Of a DNA stretch of 64,000 nucleotides, positions 22,060 through 32,891 are shown one piece after another. The notes under the pieces were generated by a model, which was given only the letters and a program-made list of their open reading frames with translations, was not told the origin of the DNA and made no database searches. Positions within the stretch are counted from its first letter, which is position 1; every line of letters begins with the position of its first letter. The DNA comes from Cricetomys ansorgei (Eukaryota > Chordata > Mammalia > Rodentia > Nesomyidae). The translations under genes and the position numbers were made by a program. The stretch lies in contig JAMJFZ010003163.1 in NCBI GenBank assembly GCA_026225945.1, positions 16,475,501 to 16,539,500 on the forward strand, in the 5' to 3' direction.

Positions 22060-22580
22060 TAGAAAAAATGAATGAGGTTAAGGGCACTTGCTACTCTTGC
22101 AGAAGACTCAGGTTCAATTGCCAGCACTTACATGGCATTCACAACCATCTCTAACTCTAGTTCCAGGGAATCTGGTGCCCTCCTCAGGTCTCTGAGGGTG
22201 CCAGGCATGTAGACACATACAAATGTGTACCAAGCAAACACTTACACACAAAATGAAAATCTTAAAATGGGGGGGGGTATAGAAATGGTTAAGAGCACTG
22301 GCTGCTCTTCCAGAGGTGCTGGTTCAATGCCCAGCACCCACATGGTAGTTCACAACTGTCTCTAACTCCTGTTACAGGGATCCAACACCCTTACACAGGC
22401 ACACATGCAGGCAAAACACCAATGTACATAAAAAATAAGCAAGTCAGGTATAGTTAGTGGCATATGGCTTTAATCCCAGCACTTGGAAGGCAGAGGCAGG
22501 TGGATCTTTGTGAGTTTGAGGCCAGCCTGGTCTACAGAGCTAGTCCAGGACACCCAGAATTACAACAGAGAAACTGTTAA

Positions 22581-22612
<32 letters not shown>

Positions 22613-22745
22613 CCAAACCAAGAAAAAAATAACAAAGCAAACAAATCGGGAGTGTCTGGGCTGGGGTGTAGCGCAGTGGCAGAGCAGGTACTTGGCTTCG
22701 CTAGAATGCAAGAGGCCCTGGGTTGTATCCCCCAGCACCATACAC
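20325..22745 (+). repeat. SINE-dense spacer: B1, B2 and ID copies, mostly plus
   Basis: Recognised copies: B1 at about 20330-20455, 21155-21260 (partial), 21250-21388, 21400-21550, 21555-21680, 21800-21980 and 22440-22612; B2 heads and bodies at about 21685-21790, 22062-22265 and 22270-22440; (CA)n at 22021-22058; ID at 22655-22745. 20456-21150 has nothing recognised. No gene lies between the convergent Hook2 and Best2 3' ends. Confidence 0.8.
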
Positions 22746-22975
22746 ACAGAATCCAGAGACACTGAGAGTATTTGAGACTGCAGGTACTTGGGGCAAAGGG
22801 AAAATGTTGCTTTGAGACAGTGGCTAACTTATTAGTGGGTGTGCCTGGGGACATAGCTGTGTTCCAAGTGCTTGTCTAGCATGCTGAAGGCTCTGATCGC
22901 CAGGCAGCATTTCTCTCACACAAAGGAATAAAACCAAGGATACTATCATCAACATTTAGAGGGTGGGGTGTAAAA

Positions 22976-23177
22976 CAGTGACTCACAACCTTCCTAACAC
23001 TGCAACCCTCATGTTGTGGTAACCCCCAACCATAAAATATTTTCATTGCTACCTTATAACTGTAATTTTGTTACTGTTATGAAACATAATGATATGTAGA
23101 TGGTCTCAGGTAATCTATTTAAAGGGTCAGATCATTCAGCCACAAAGGAATCACGGCCCATAGGTTGAGAACCGCTG
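22976..23177 (-). mobile_element. URR1-type non-autonomous hAT DNA transposon
   Basis: 202 bp bounded by imperfect terminal inverted repeats: cagtgactcacaacctt at left, ggttgagaaccgctg at right. The interior resembles the rodent URR1 family (ggtaacccccaaccataaaa, cattgctaccttataactgt). No open frame. An 8-bp target duplication is not preserved. Confidence 0.8.
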
Positions 23178-23210
23178 GACTAGCTAGACCGTCATCAAGA
23201 AAGTCTGGAA

Positions 23211-23370
23211 GGCCAGGTGTGGTGTGTCTCCTGCTTTTAAGCCCAGCACTAGGTAAGATAGGGAAAGGAATGTGGGTTTCAAGAGAGTCTAGTTTATATC
23301 AGGAGGTCTAGGCCAGCCAAGACTGCACAGCAATACCCTGTTTCAAAATAAGTAATAAATAAATAAATCC
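23211..23370 (+). repeat. B1 SINE, diverged
   Basis: gccaggtgtggtgtgtctcc, ggtctaggccagccaagac and an AATA-rich tail. Confidence 0.7.
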
Positions 23371-23433
23371 CAGAAGAATTTCCAAATCTTGTAAATGATC
23401 TGGCTAGAGACAGACAACACTTCAGTGTTAACC

Positions 23434-23525
23434 GTTTATTGAGCACCTACTATAAACCAACTGCTTTAAAGTCATCGTTTTGTTTCCATCCTCGCAAGTT
23501 CATGAGGTAGGCACTCAGTACACAC
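23434..23525 (-). repeat. MIR SINE carrying the Best2 poly(A) hexamer
   Basis: tttattgagcacctactata is the reverse complement of the MIR 3' end. tcatgaggtaggcactcagt extends the match. Confidence 0.75.
23435..23440 (-). terminator. Best2: Probable Best2 poly(A) signal (AATAAA on minus strand)
   Basis: TTTATT on the plus strand reads AATAAA in Best2 sense, about 350 nt after the conserved stop. A GT-rich stretch (gtgttgtctgtctc) follows within 25 nt in the same sense. The hexamer lies inside an old MIR element in the same orientation. Confidence 0.6.
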
Positions 23526-23788
23526 ACTGGAAGGGAAGAACAGGCAGAGACCGCTGGTCAGGTGGTGGTACTTGCAAAGCAAAACCGCTTAAAGAAGCTG
23601 GGAGTAGAAATAAATGCAACAGCAGCTGGAAGAATATGGACCCCTAACACCAGCAGCCCCACTGGGAGACACAGCTAGTCAAAATGGGCAGGCGACTCTG
23701 CAGGCATAGCTAGCTTGTGCAGACCTTGGTGGTCACCAGCATGCCCTGTGCAGGATTGGGTGTCCATAGGGGTCCTGGCCCCAAGATC

Positions 23789-26700
23789 TCAGGCCGGACT
23801 CTCTTCCTCCTCTCCAATAGGGCTGGGCAGCCAAGGTGGTGCAGGAGCCCGGGGCCCCGGAATGGGCACGGTGGTGAATGGTTCAGCAGTCGGCCCCGGG
23901 ATTGGGGGCAGGAAGCTCGAGACATGCGGGGGGCTCCAGCTCCGACTCCCGCAGGCTGGGGTCGAGCAATGGATCTCCACAACCGCACTCGGCGCCTCCA
24001 CCGTCTGCGGCGCCGGAACACCCGCAGCTGGCCGCGGTGGATGCCTCTGACACGCAGCTGTTCTTACGCCTTAGCAGCGACAGGCGCCGCCCCAGCGGAC
24101 CCACAGTGCCCGCACCTGCCGGCAGGAGGCGCTGCAGAAAGTCCCCGTGAGCCTCTCCCAGCGGGCCGTCCACGCCGTCCAGCCGCTGAAACTGCATGTC
24201 CTCTTTAGCCAGCCTGCAGGATGGACAGGGGGTCATCGCTGAAGCCTTGCTACTTTGTGTTCATATGTTTATCATTCCATTTTAGTTTTCTGATATTTGT
24301 TTAGTTTTTTTTTCCAGATACGATTTCTCTGTTGTACCTCTGGCTGTCCTGGAACTCACTCTGTAGGCCAGGTTGGCCTTGAACTCAGAGAGATCTGCCT
24401 GCCTCTGCCTCCAGGGTGCTGGTATTAAAGGCGAGGGCCACCACTGCCTGGTTTAGTTGTTTTGTTTTTGAGTAGAGGTAAGATAGATTAATGAAGAGGA
24501 ACTCTCAGGAACGAGAGAGATTCCTAAGGAGAGATGCCCTTCTTCTAGGCCCCCAGGGCCCTAAGCCCCGCCCACCCCTCAGCTCACGCTATATCAAAGG
24601 TGGAGCCCTGGAAGGAAGGTTGCTGCAGCAGGAAAGCCGTGGCCGCGGTGTAGGGCGCGCGAGCCTCCGCCGCGTCCCAGTATAGATCTTTCTCCAGCAT
24701 GGCCAAGTCGTCATACATCTCGTCCACGGCTAGCATCGACACCTGAGGATGTGGACACGCGGGCCGGGGTGGGTGGAGCCCTCAGGGTGTGTGATCAATG
24801 AGAGAAGGGTGTTCGGGGTGAGGCCTGGGTGAGTCCGGGACCACTCAGGAGACGTGTGCCTGCCCACCAGGAGGAGACTCTGACCTGGAAGTTGCGATCA
24901 ATAAGAAAGTTGGTCTCAAAGTCGTCGTCGTCCTCTCCGAAAGGGTTAATGAGCTGCTCTGCTACCTGAGTTCAGAGAAGAGAGGCAGGTGGAGCTTGGA
25001 GAGCCCTTCATACCCCACTCTTTCGTTCTTGCCTCAGGGCTCCACCCACCTTAAGCCAGCCAACGTAGAAGAAGAACTGCAGTAAGGTGAAGATGGGAAC
25101 GCACAGGTCCAGGGTGTGGTCCTTGTAGCCCTGAGCAGGGTCTAGGAACTGACGGCCGATGAGGCAAGCCAGGAAGTAGCTGTACACTGCGATGGTCACC
25201 ACCTGGGGACCAGGCAAATGGAAACCAGATCACTCCTGACCCCCACCCCCACCCCGCACGCCTCAGGGAGTCACGGCAAGATCAGGACTAGCATTGAACA
25301 TCAGCCTGGTTGAGTTTTAACTGGCTTTTAGTCCCTCCTCTCTTTTTAATTGAGACAGATCTTGCTATGTCACCTCGCTCGGTTTCAGACTCTGGCTTTT
25401 CTTACCTCAGTTTCCCGAATTCTGGGAGTGAGCATAGACATGCGCCACTATGACTGATCTCCATTTTCCCTTAAGAGGAATAGGGACTCCTATGCCGAGT
25501 CTAAAGGGAGGCATGGAGAAGTTACCTGGGTGTAGACGAGGGGTATGCTAATCCAGTCGTAGTGAAACAGCATTCCACATTTGCCACGAAACACGTTCAG
25601 CTCCTGTGGACAGATGCGGTCATGAAGGAGTTGAACACTGAACTCAAGTGGAGATTAAGTATGAGTACCCCGATGGGGCGGAGCCACATGTTAGGAATTA
25701 GGTGTTTCCAGGAGCTATGGGGTATTTAGTGGTGATGTACACCTGGGTGTAGGTACCACCCTCTTCAGGGCTGTCCTCATGGAAATTGGAATACGGCCTC
25801 GTGGGCGAGGTCAGCCACCGTCTGCCCACTCCAAAGGGCACAACTTCTCTGTTATTCATAAGAACGACTTCCCTGCACCCACCTCTAGCAGTAGCTTAAG
25901 GGCGCTGTTGTCGCGGATGCGCCCCTCTCGCCGCGCCTGTGCCGCCAGGCTAGAGAACCACACGCAGGGCACCCAGTACTTGTTGTAGGATGAGTTCAAA
26001 TTCTCGAACTTCTTGCGCTCCTCGCGGGTCATAAATCCTGGAGGGGAGTGATCCGAGGTTACTCGTACCGCCCTCCTGTCTGACACAGCCATCGCAATCC
26101 TCCTGCCAGAAACTCACCAGCCTCGACCACGTGGTCTATGGTGGGGAACCGCTTGAAGACCGCTGTGCTGACCGAGCGAAGGATCAGCACCGCGGAAAGC
26201 CCTGCGTAGCGCATGAGCGTGCGCCGGTAGAGGCGGCCTCGGTCGTCGCGCCCATGCACGGTGCCGGCCACCACACACATGAGTGCGTCCGGCAGAGGCA
26301 TGCACAGGTATTGGTTCCACCAGCGATGCACCACGAGAGTCACGTAGAAGCCTGAGGGCAAGCCGGAGACGGAAGTTCAACAAGGATGCAGGGGCTAAGA
26401 GTTTTGGGATCCCAAGTCGTGGAACTGGGATGACACAGGGTTTACATCAGAGATAACTGGAAAAGGCTGGTCACCCTGACCACACGGACCCTTTGGTCTG
26501 AGAACGTGGAGATCCAGCCCTGAAGACAGATTGGAGCAGGCAGGGGTACCCTGAGTTGGGGCATTGTGATCTCCGATATGGGAGTGGAGACCCAGAGCCC
26601 ACATTAGGGGCACGAACAAACATGTTCCTATGACCCCATGGAATCACTGTACTTGGGATATTAGGACTGGAAACAAGGCGAGGACACTGGAATGTGGAGG

Positions 26701-27585
26701 TGGGATGTACACCAGAAGCATCCAGAGAGATTTACCACGTGTAGTCCGGGAACTAGGAACTTATGGAAGACTTTAGCCCTCAGCCTAATTTACATAGGGA
26801 GTTTCAGGCCAGCCAAGGTCTCGTTGCGAGAGACCCTGTCTCAAACAAACAAACAAACAACCCACACATAGAGAGAAAGAGTTTGGCCCTATGTGAGAGG
26901 GAGCCGTGGGCAGGCTGGTCATCCCATCCGTGTGATTAGGAAGTTCACAAGAGGATTCTGTGTGGCTAGGGGCCAGGCTGGATTTGAATGGAGTCATATT
27001 TGGTCCCTGGAGGGAAGGCGGCTCTGATATAGACACAACTAGCGGTTAAGTCTGTGAGTGAGGTGGTGCTCCCGCGGGGGTACCTCAGAGGGTACCGTGA
27101 CCAGGTGGGTAGATCGGAGTGAGGTGCCTTAGAAGGGCTAGGAATGGGGGGGGGTCTCCAAGAAGCATGAGTGGAAAGCAGATTTGTCCCTTAGATAGGA
27201 ATAGGACACCCAGGAGGCGAACCCTCACCGAGCACGAATGAGACCGGGATGAGGCTGGCGTACTGGTCGCAGTATATGACAAGCTTCTCGAAGTAGCGCT
27301 TCTGCCCTTCGGCCAGAACGAAGCTGCGGGGTAGGGAACGCAGAGGGCTACAGGTCTCCGCTGCACTCCCAGTCCTTCCCACGGGGCACAGAGGTCGCTT
27401 TCGGTCCCCAGGCCCCACCCCGGGTCCTCTCACCGATAGGCGGCGCTCAGCGCCATGTAGAGCCCCAGGAAACAGAGCAGCTCTCGCCACAGGAGCTTGT
27501 AGATGCTTCCGCGCCACAGCAGCAGCAGCTGCGAGAAGCCGCCGAAGCGGGCGTTCGCCACTCGGGCAGTGTAGGTGACGGTCAT
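23789..27585 (-). CDS. Best2: Best2, bestrophin-2 Ca2+-activated anion channel; frame disrupted in last exon
   Basis: Coding exons on the minus strand: 27585-27434, 27323-27229, 26351-26118, 26037-25883, 25603-25526, 25202-25050, 24965-24885, 24742-24588, 24213-23789. The protein starts [16 protein letters not shown]. Pore-neck residues I76, F80 and F84 are present in [11 protein letters not shown]. The Ca2+ clasp GEDDDDFE is at residues 299-306. Four membrane spans are expected from the family. Exons 1-8 are intact. In exon 9 the native frame hits TGA at 23885-23883 (477 aa), while the conserved tail ([15 protein letters not shown], ending at TGA 23791-23789) lies in the +1 frame. Removing one base would give 508 aa, the usual family length. 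Two homopolymer runs, G6 at 23928-23933 and G5 at 23904-23908, lie where the frames swap. This may be a real indel or an assembly error. Known role: anion or bicarbonate conductance in secretory and colonic epithelium. The gene is convergent with Hook2. Confidence 0.93.
24298..24456 (-). repeat. B1 SINE in Best2 intron 8
   Basis: Antisense on plus: tctggctgtcctggaactca, gccttgaactcagagagatc. It lies between the last two Best2 coding exons. Confidence 0.9.
25343..25457 (-). repeat. Old B1-like SINE in Best2 intron
   Basis: Diverged antisense B1/7SL-like body (ttgagacagatcttgctatg, gcgccactatgactg) between Best2 exons 5 and 6. Confidence 0.55.
26352..27228. other. Best2 intron 2; only a B1 fragment recognised
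   Basis: The intron separating Best2 exons 2 and 3. A B1 3' fragment (26785-26862, ending in CAAA repeats) is the only repeat recognised. Open frames here match nothing. Confidence 0.6.
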
Positions 27586-27637
27586 CGCTGCGCCGGGCCG
27601 GCGTGGCCAATGGAGAAGGGGCTAGCCTGGGTTCGAG

Positions 27638-28400
27638 CCTGTGAGCCAAGGGGGAAATGCTGGGAGGGGATGATCTCCTGCAGGTGGAGAGTACCAGTGG
27701 CCGTAGCGCATTGTCCTCACTGTACTGGGGTGACCCCCACCCACGTCTTGTTACCCAGCTCACAGGTCCCGGCTCTGGCCCGAGTTCCCTGCTCTCAGTC
27801 TTGCGCTATCCTTCTCCCCTGGATTCCTGGTCCAAACCTCTTGAATTTTTAATTAGGTCCCCCACCTCCTAAACGCTTGGACGAATCCAGTCATTTTTTT
27901 GAATCGCCTCCCACGCCCTCCCCATCATTTTACCTGTACTACCTTCAACTCCCTTAACTTCCTGAATCCTCAGTTTCTAGATTCCCAGAGCTTCAACATC
28001 CCCCACCCACTCTCTCCACTCCCTCGATTCCGAGCCTGCCCTGGCAGACTCACAGCCTGGGGCTACTATCCCCCTCATACCCTGAACTACACTGAATAGA
28101 GTCTAAGGCTCCAGGTCCTCAGTCTGTCCGGCCTCAGCCTCCCTACCTCTCCGGCTAAGAACCAGCCAACCCCTACCCATACTCAGTCCTCTGGCTCTGA
28201 CCCCTCCGGTTCACCCCTAGATCCTCTTTGGCCTCTCTTCCTTTCTTGCTGTCCCTCCTAGCCTTCCACCCTGCCTCCCATCCCAGGCTTTCTGCCCAGA
28301 GCCTGCCAGTCCAGGGCCCCTTATTCTTCCAGGCCTGGTTCTTCTCACCTGTGTTGAGGGTGGCACTACAGGGACACACAGGGACAGAGACTGAATGGGA
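27638..28400 (-). other. Best2: Possible Best2 non-coding first exon, intron 1 and promoter side
   Basis: On the minus strand a good donor (cacag|gtgagaag) ends a possible exon at 28349. A pyrimidine-rich acceptor (ttggctcacag|gctcg) would start the ATG exon at 27638. That would place a non-coding exon 1 just above 28349 and an intron of about 710 bp. The segment has no SINE and no coding potential on the gene's strand. The structure is inferred from splice-site shape only. Confidence 0.4.
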
Positions 28401-28573
28401 GGGTGACTTCAGTATTGGGTGGGGCTGAAGCCAGATTCTGCAGGGAGGGAGCTGGGGAGTGGGCGTGGGCAGCCTCTCCCAGGTCTATCTGCTTTAGCCG
28501 ACTACAGCCTCAGAACTTTGTTTGGAGAAGGTCTGCCAGTTTGTCTCCTGGGCAGGGGGGTGGGATTGGGTGG

Positions 28574-28612
28574 AGTGGTGGTGGTGGTGGTGGTGGTGGT
28601 GGTGGTGGTGGT
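28574..28612 (+). repeat. (GGT)n trinucleotide repeat
   Basis: About 13 uninterrupted GGT/GTG triplets upstream of Best2. Confidence 0.95.
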
Positions 28613-28715
28613 GTGCACACGATCTACTCTTTACTTTCTTGCTTCTCTTTGTCTCCTTCCCTAGTAGGGAGCCCGTCCAAGGTATTTGGAACCTAGAGCT
28701 AGAAGAGAGGGAAGG

Positions 28716-28728
28716 ATCTCTCTCCCTT

Positions 28729-28768
<40 letters not shown>

Positions 28769-28804
28769 GCACACACACACACACATGCACGCGCGTGCGC
28801 GCAA
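28716..28804. repeat. (TC)n followed by (AC)n/GC alternating tract
   Basis: Pyrimidine (TC)n to about 28746, then strictly alternating purine-pyrimidine (AC)n grading into gcacgcgcgtgcgcgc to 28804. Confidence 0.95.
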
Positions 28805-28934
28805 GACTGGGTCACCCTTAAGTTACCTGTGATCACAAAGATGCACAGCACACCGGAGACCCAGGTGCACATTTAGCTTCCCTTAATACAGCTTTACATA
28901 ACCACAGTGGCAATTCACACTGTCACAGAGACTT

Positions 28935-29910
28935 TCAAGGTCAGCCAGGTATGCTGGCAGCTAAGACAGGGAGGCTGTCATGAGTTCCAGGCTAGCCTGG
29001 GCTGTAGAGTGTGACCCAATCTCAAAGAGCCAATAGAGAGACTGAAAAGATGGCTCAGGGGTTAAGAGTGTATGCTGCTCTGGTAGAGTTTTGTTTTTTT
29101 TTTTCCCCCAGCACCCTCTCTGTTAGCTCACAGCCATCTGTAACTCCAGCTCCAGGGGACTCAAGGACACCTGGACTCAGGTGCAGGTGCACAATCCCCA
29201 CATAGGCATAGACACATATACATAATCGAAAAAGTAGGACTGGAGCTATGGCTCAGGGTTAGGAATGTATACTGCTCTTGCAGAATTTGGTACCTAGCAC
29301 TCACATTGTGGCTTACAAATATGTTACCCCAGTCCCAAGGGTTCTTATGCTCTCATTTTGCCTCCTTGGGCACCAAGTACTCATGAAGTGCATGTACATA
29401 CTTGCAGGCAAAAACACACATGATAAAATATAAACAGGATCCTTTTTCCTCCTGAGACAGGGTTTCTCAGTAGGGTTTCTGTGTAGTGCTGGAACTCTGT
29501 AGACCAGGCTGGCCTTGAACTCAAAGATCTGCTTGTCCCTGCCTCCCGAGTGCTGGAATTAAAGGTGTGCACCACCACACCTGGCTGAAATAAGTATTTT
29601 TTAAAAGTCCAATAAAGAAAGAAAGGAAGTCAAATCTAATGGTCCACTCCTTTAATCCCAGCACTACAGAGGCAGAGGCAGGCAGATCTATGTGAATTTG
29701 AGACTACCTGCTCTACAGGCCGACATAGAGAGTTCCAGACCACCCCCTCCCCACCAAGTATAAAGGTCAACACCTATGATTCTAGCATTCTTTGGGAGGC
29801 AGAGGTAGGAGGGTCCCTGAGAGGAGGTAAAGACACCAGCCTGGGCTACATAGTGAATTTTGGGCAAGTCTGAGCTTACTATATAGTAGGATTTTGTATA
29901 AAAAAATATC

Positions 29911-29915
<5 letters not shown>
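28935..29915. repeat. SINE cluster: B1, two B2-type, B1, two B1
   Basis: B1 (+) at about 28940-29030, B2-type (+) at 29038-29235 and 29239-29436, B1 (-) at about 29440-29590, B1 (+) at about 29625-29760 and 29765-29915. Confidence 0.75.
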
Positions 29916-29947
<32 letters not shown>

Positions 29948-30071
29948 TGCGCACACGCACATACACAGAGATGGCTCAGTGGATAAAAGCACTTGCTATA
30001 CAGACCTCCTGACCTGAGTTTAATCCCTGGAACCCATATAAAGAGAAGCAGCTCCATGAAACTGTCCTCTG

Positions 30072-30112
<41 letters not shown>

Positions 30113-30150
30113 ATGCACACACACACTAGTAAATAAATAAGAACAAAAAT

Positions 30151-30183
<33 letters not shown>
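29916..30183. repeat. (GT)n/GCGC alternating tract, B2 head, (AC)n and (GA)n
   Basis: Alternating purine-pyrimidine tract at about 29917-29967 with a self-complementary centre (gtgcgcgtgcgcacacgcac). A B2 head follows (agatggctcagtggataaaa), then (AC)n at about 30076-30125 and (GA)n at about 30155-30182. Confidence 0.9.
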
Positions 30184-30187
<4 letters not shown>

Positions 30188-30544
30188 GGAGATGGGTGGG
30201 AGCAAATGGCTATAATGCAAGAGAGCCCTGGAAGCATCCCATTCTCAGCTCATGGACCCACACTCGCTGCTCCAAACAGCCTTATAGGAGGGCAGAAGAG
30301 GGGTCAGGGGCCTGCCTTCCTGTCAGCTCTCATTATATAACCGCAATACTGAAGAGCACACAGCTGCCCATGCCTTCCCTTCCACAGCCACAGACATTCA
30401 TATTCAGTCTGAAGTCTCCATTTCCTCTGTACAAAGACACATCCAAGTCACATGAGAAATGAGGGCACGTCCCTCATTGCAGTGCGATACAGGCCTAGGG
30501 TCAGAGCAGGGCCTTGGTGGTTCCTGATGTTTGCCAATGTAGTG

Positions 30545-30805
30545 AAGACATATTTGCAAGGGCTGTGGGTGTAGTTTAACGGCGGAAGACTTGCCAAGCA
30601 TCTGTGAAGCCCTGGTTCCATCTCGAGCATGGTGGGGGATGGTAATAGGGACCCTTCCTTAACTTCACCAACTAAAACCCCAGTGACACTCACCTGCATT
30701 TGTACAATGTATTGAGGCAGGCATGGTGGCATACACCCATAATCCCAGCATTTGAGAGGCTGTGCATTTAAGATATATAATCAGGCTCTGTCTAAAATTT
30801 AAAAA
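30545..30805 (+). repeat. ID SINE and B1 SINE
   Basis: ID-like at about 30545-30640 (gggtgtagtttaacggcg). B1-like at about 30714-30805 (gcaggcatggtggcatacac). Confidence 0.7.
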
Positions 30806-30809
30806 AGGC

Positions 30810-32660
30810 CTCTTCCCAATGCTTCCTCCTTTACGTGCTGTTACGTGCTGTGTGCAGAAACACCCAGACATATACTCGACAATGCTCTGAACACACAACC
30901 AGGAACATAAATCCTTGTCCCTCTGTTTGGCACTGATTCGAGACAGATGTTCTCTTTTCAGAGACATGCCAACAGGAGGGCCACTCCCAGCCTGGTACAA
31001 AGAGCATGCCCACTGCCACCTCCAACTTCAAGGATGTCCACAGATACATGGGTATGAGAGGACAGACACCCAGGGATCCAACCTGGGATGGCAGCTCTGA
31101 GGTCCACATGAGTTCCTTGGTTTCCACCTGCTGAGCACCATAAGTGGGAATGGCCCAGTGAAGCACCACCCAGAGGCTCATCTGGCCAGGACGAAGTGTT
31201 CCCAGGCTGGCAGCTGCGTGCCCCACCTGGGTAAATTAGGAACCAGCTTGGGCTGGCCACCCTTGGACCTATATCTCCGCTGTCCAGCTGTCCGGCAGCC
31301 TATAAACTCCAGCAACAAGGACTGGTGGGGTGACAGTGTCAGCTGTGGGACCTGGGGACCAGACAGGCTGTTCTCTGACAGACAGCCCTGACTCTCTAGC
31401 ATGGGTCTCTGAGCTCCCTGCAGCTCATCCCTTCTCCCCCAGTGCACATCACAGGGCCTCACAGTTGCCAACCCTTGGCTGGGCTCAAGGGCAGGTTGCC
31501 CGGTTCACATGCCCTTCCACTGCAATAGCACATGACTAGTGAGGTCCGAGCCGGGTGCTGGAGAAAACCTGTGTGTTTCATCTAATCTCCTTCTAGCAAG
31601 CCAGGAGGGGCTTCCTGTTATTTCCACTGGCCCCAAGGGCAAGCCACAGCTCTGATGATGCAGTCGAAAAGCTAGGATCTGAACCCAGGCGACATGGACT
31701 TGGAGTCTGTGGTCCTTCCCTATGGCTGCATCCATTTGTTTACATTTGTCACCCCAACATGCCCATACCAGCATGCACACACCCTGCGTCCAGTGGGAGG
31801 ACATGTCTAGGCGCATGAATGGGTTCCCCTTACATACATTCCCTGGCACGCCTAGACCCTGGGTGTACCCGGAACACTTCCTGAGTCACATGTGTTTTCA
31901 AGCACCTCTTCTTGTCCCCTTACACCAAGCAGCTGGGGCCTGGAACTTGAAAGCACCCAAAAGTCGTGTTTTATTGCCAGTCTTGGTGTCCATTATAATG
32001 GTTATTCAGCTGGTGCAGAGAAAAGGCAGGGGACATGGGTCTGCTAAATGCCTTCCTCAAGGACATGCAGTCTGAGAATTTGTGCCACAACCCAGATAAC
32101 CAATTTAAGGGCCACAGGAGTATAGCTCAAAGAGCTGGAAGTCTGTGCTGGGGAACCTCAGGAAGCCTTCTCTAGAGGCAGGTCCAGCCTTAAGGAAACC
32201 CCCAGCATCTTCTGCCATCCTGCTAGCCCTCATCAGTCCTATCCCAGGAGGGGCTGAAAGCATCCCATGAAGGCAGGAACTAGGGGTGTGTATGCACATC
32301 ATTAATCCCCAGTCTGGCAGGCCCGGCCTCTGCCCAGGGCTCCCACTAATTCTCAAACTAAACAGCAGGTGGTGTTGGGCCCATTGCCTGCTTAATCCGT
32401 TCTGTACCAGCCTGGGGCTGGCTACGGGGCCTAATGATTCCCACACTGAATTCTGAAGGAAGGGAGCAAATGCTTCCATTACAGGCTTTGCAGCCCTAGA
32501 AAGGATATCTTTAAGATCAGGCTTCTCCTTACCCAAGACAACCTCTTTCCACAAGTGTCATCATAAGCGTGTGTTACCCTAGGTTTGCTATGGAGACAAA
32601 GATTTTCGTGCAGTGCAGCACAATCTATGCAACTATATATACATAGTTTACCTACTCACA
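30810..32660. other. SINE-free intergenic block, no gene recognised
   Basis: 1.85 kb without recognisable SINE, LTR or simple repeat, just past the Get3 3' end. Open frames up to about 150 codons exist on both strands but have no recognisable similarity and no splice-supported structure. Confidence 0.5.
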
Positions 32661-32693
32661 GCTCCATTAACAAACACAGTTGTTTAAGATTAT

Positions 32694-32699
32694 TTTATT
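32694..32699 (-). terminator. Get3: Get3 poly(A) signal (AATAAA on minus strand)
   Basis: TTTATT on plus reads AATAAA in Get3 sense, about 193 nt after the TAG at 32894-32892. It is the nearest canonical hexamer and is not within a recognised SINE. Confidence 0.8.
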
Positions 32700-32891
32700 G
32701 AGGAGTGAGAGGCAGGGAGAGGTGGGGAGCACTGCAGCCTCCCCAGGCCCCACCAGGGGGAACGGAACCCCTCCCTACTTCCCACCTCCTAAGTGGCTCC
32801 CCCTGTACTTTGGGGGGGGACTTTGTGCAAACTCTGCCCCGTGGGGAATGAGGAGGGTGTGAAGTGGCAGCAGCTGGGATGAGTGGTGGTG

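Noticed and set aside
28494..28821. Open frames across the GGT and TC/AC repeats (His runs, Trp/Gly runs)
   Set aside because: Simple-repeat translations.
32105..32554. 149-codon minus-strand open frame in the SINE-free block
   Set aside because: No family resemblance, no splice partners or promoter recognised; kept only as a non-coding block of interest.
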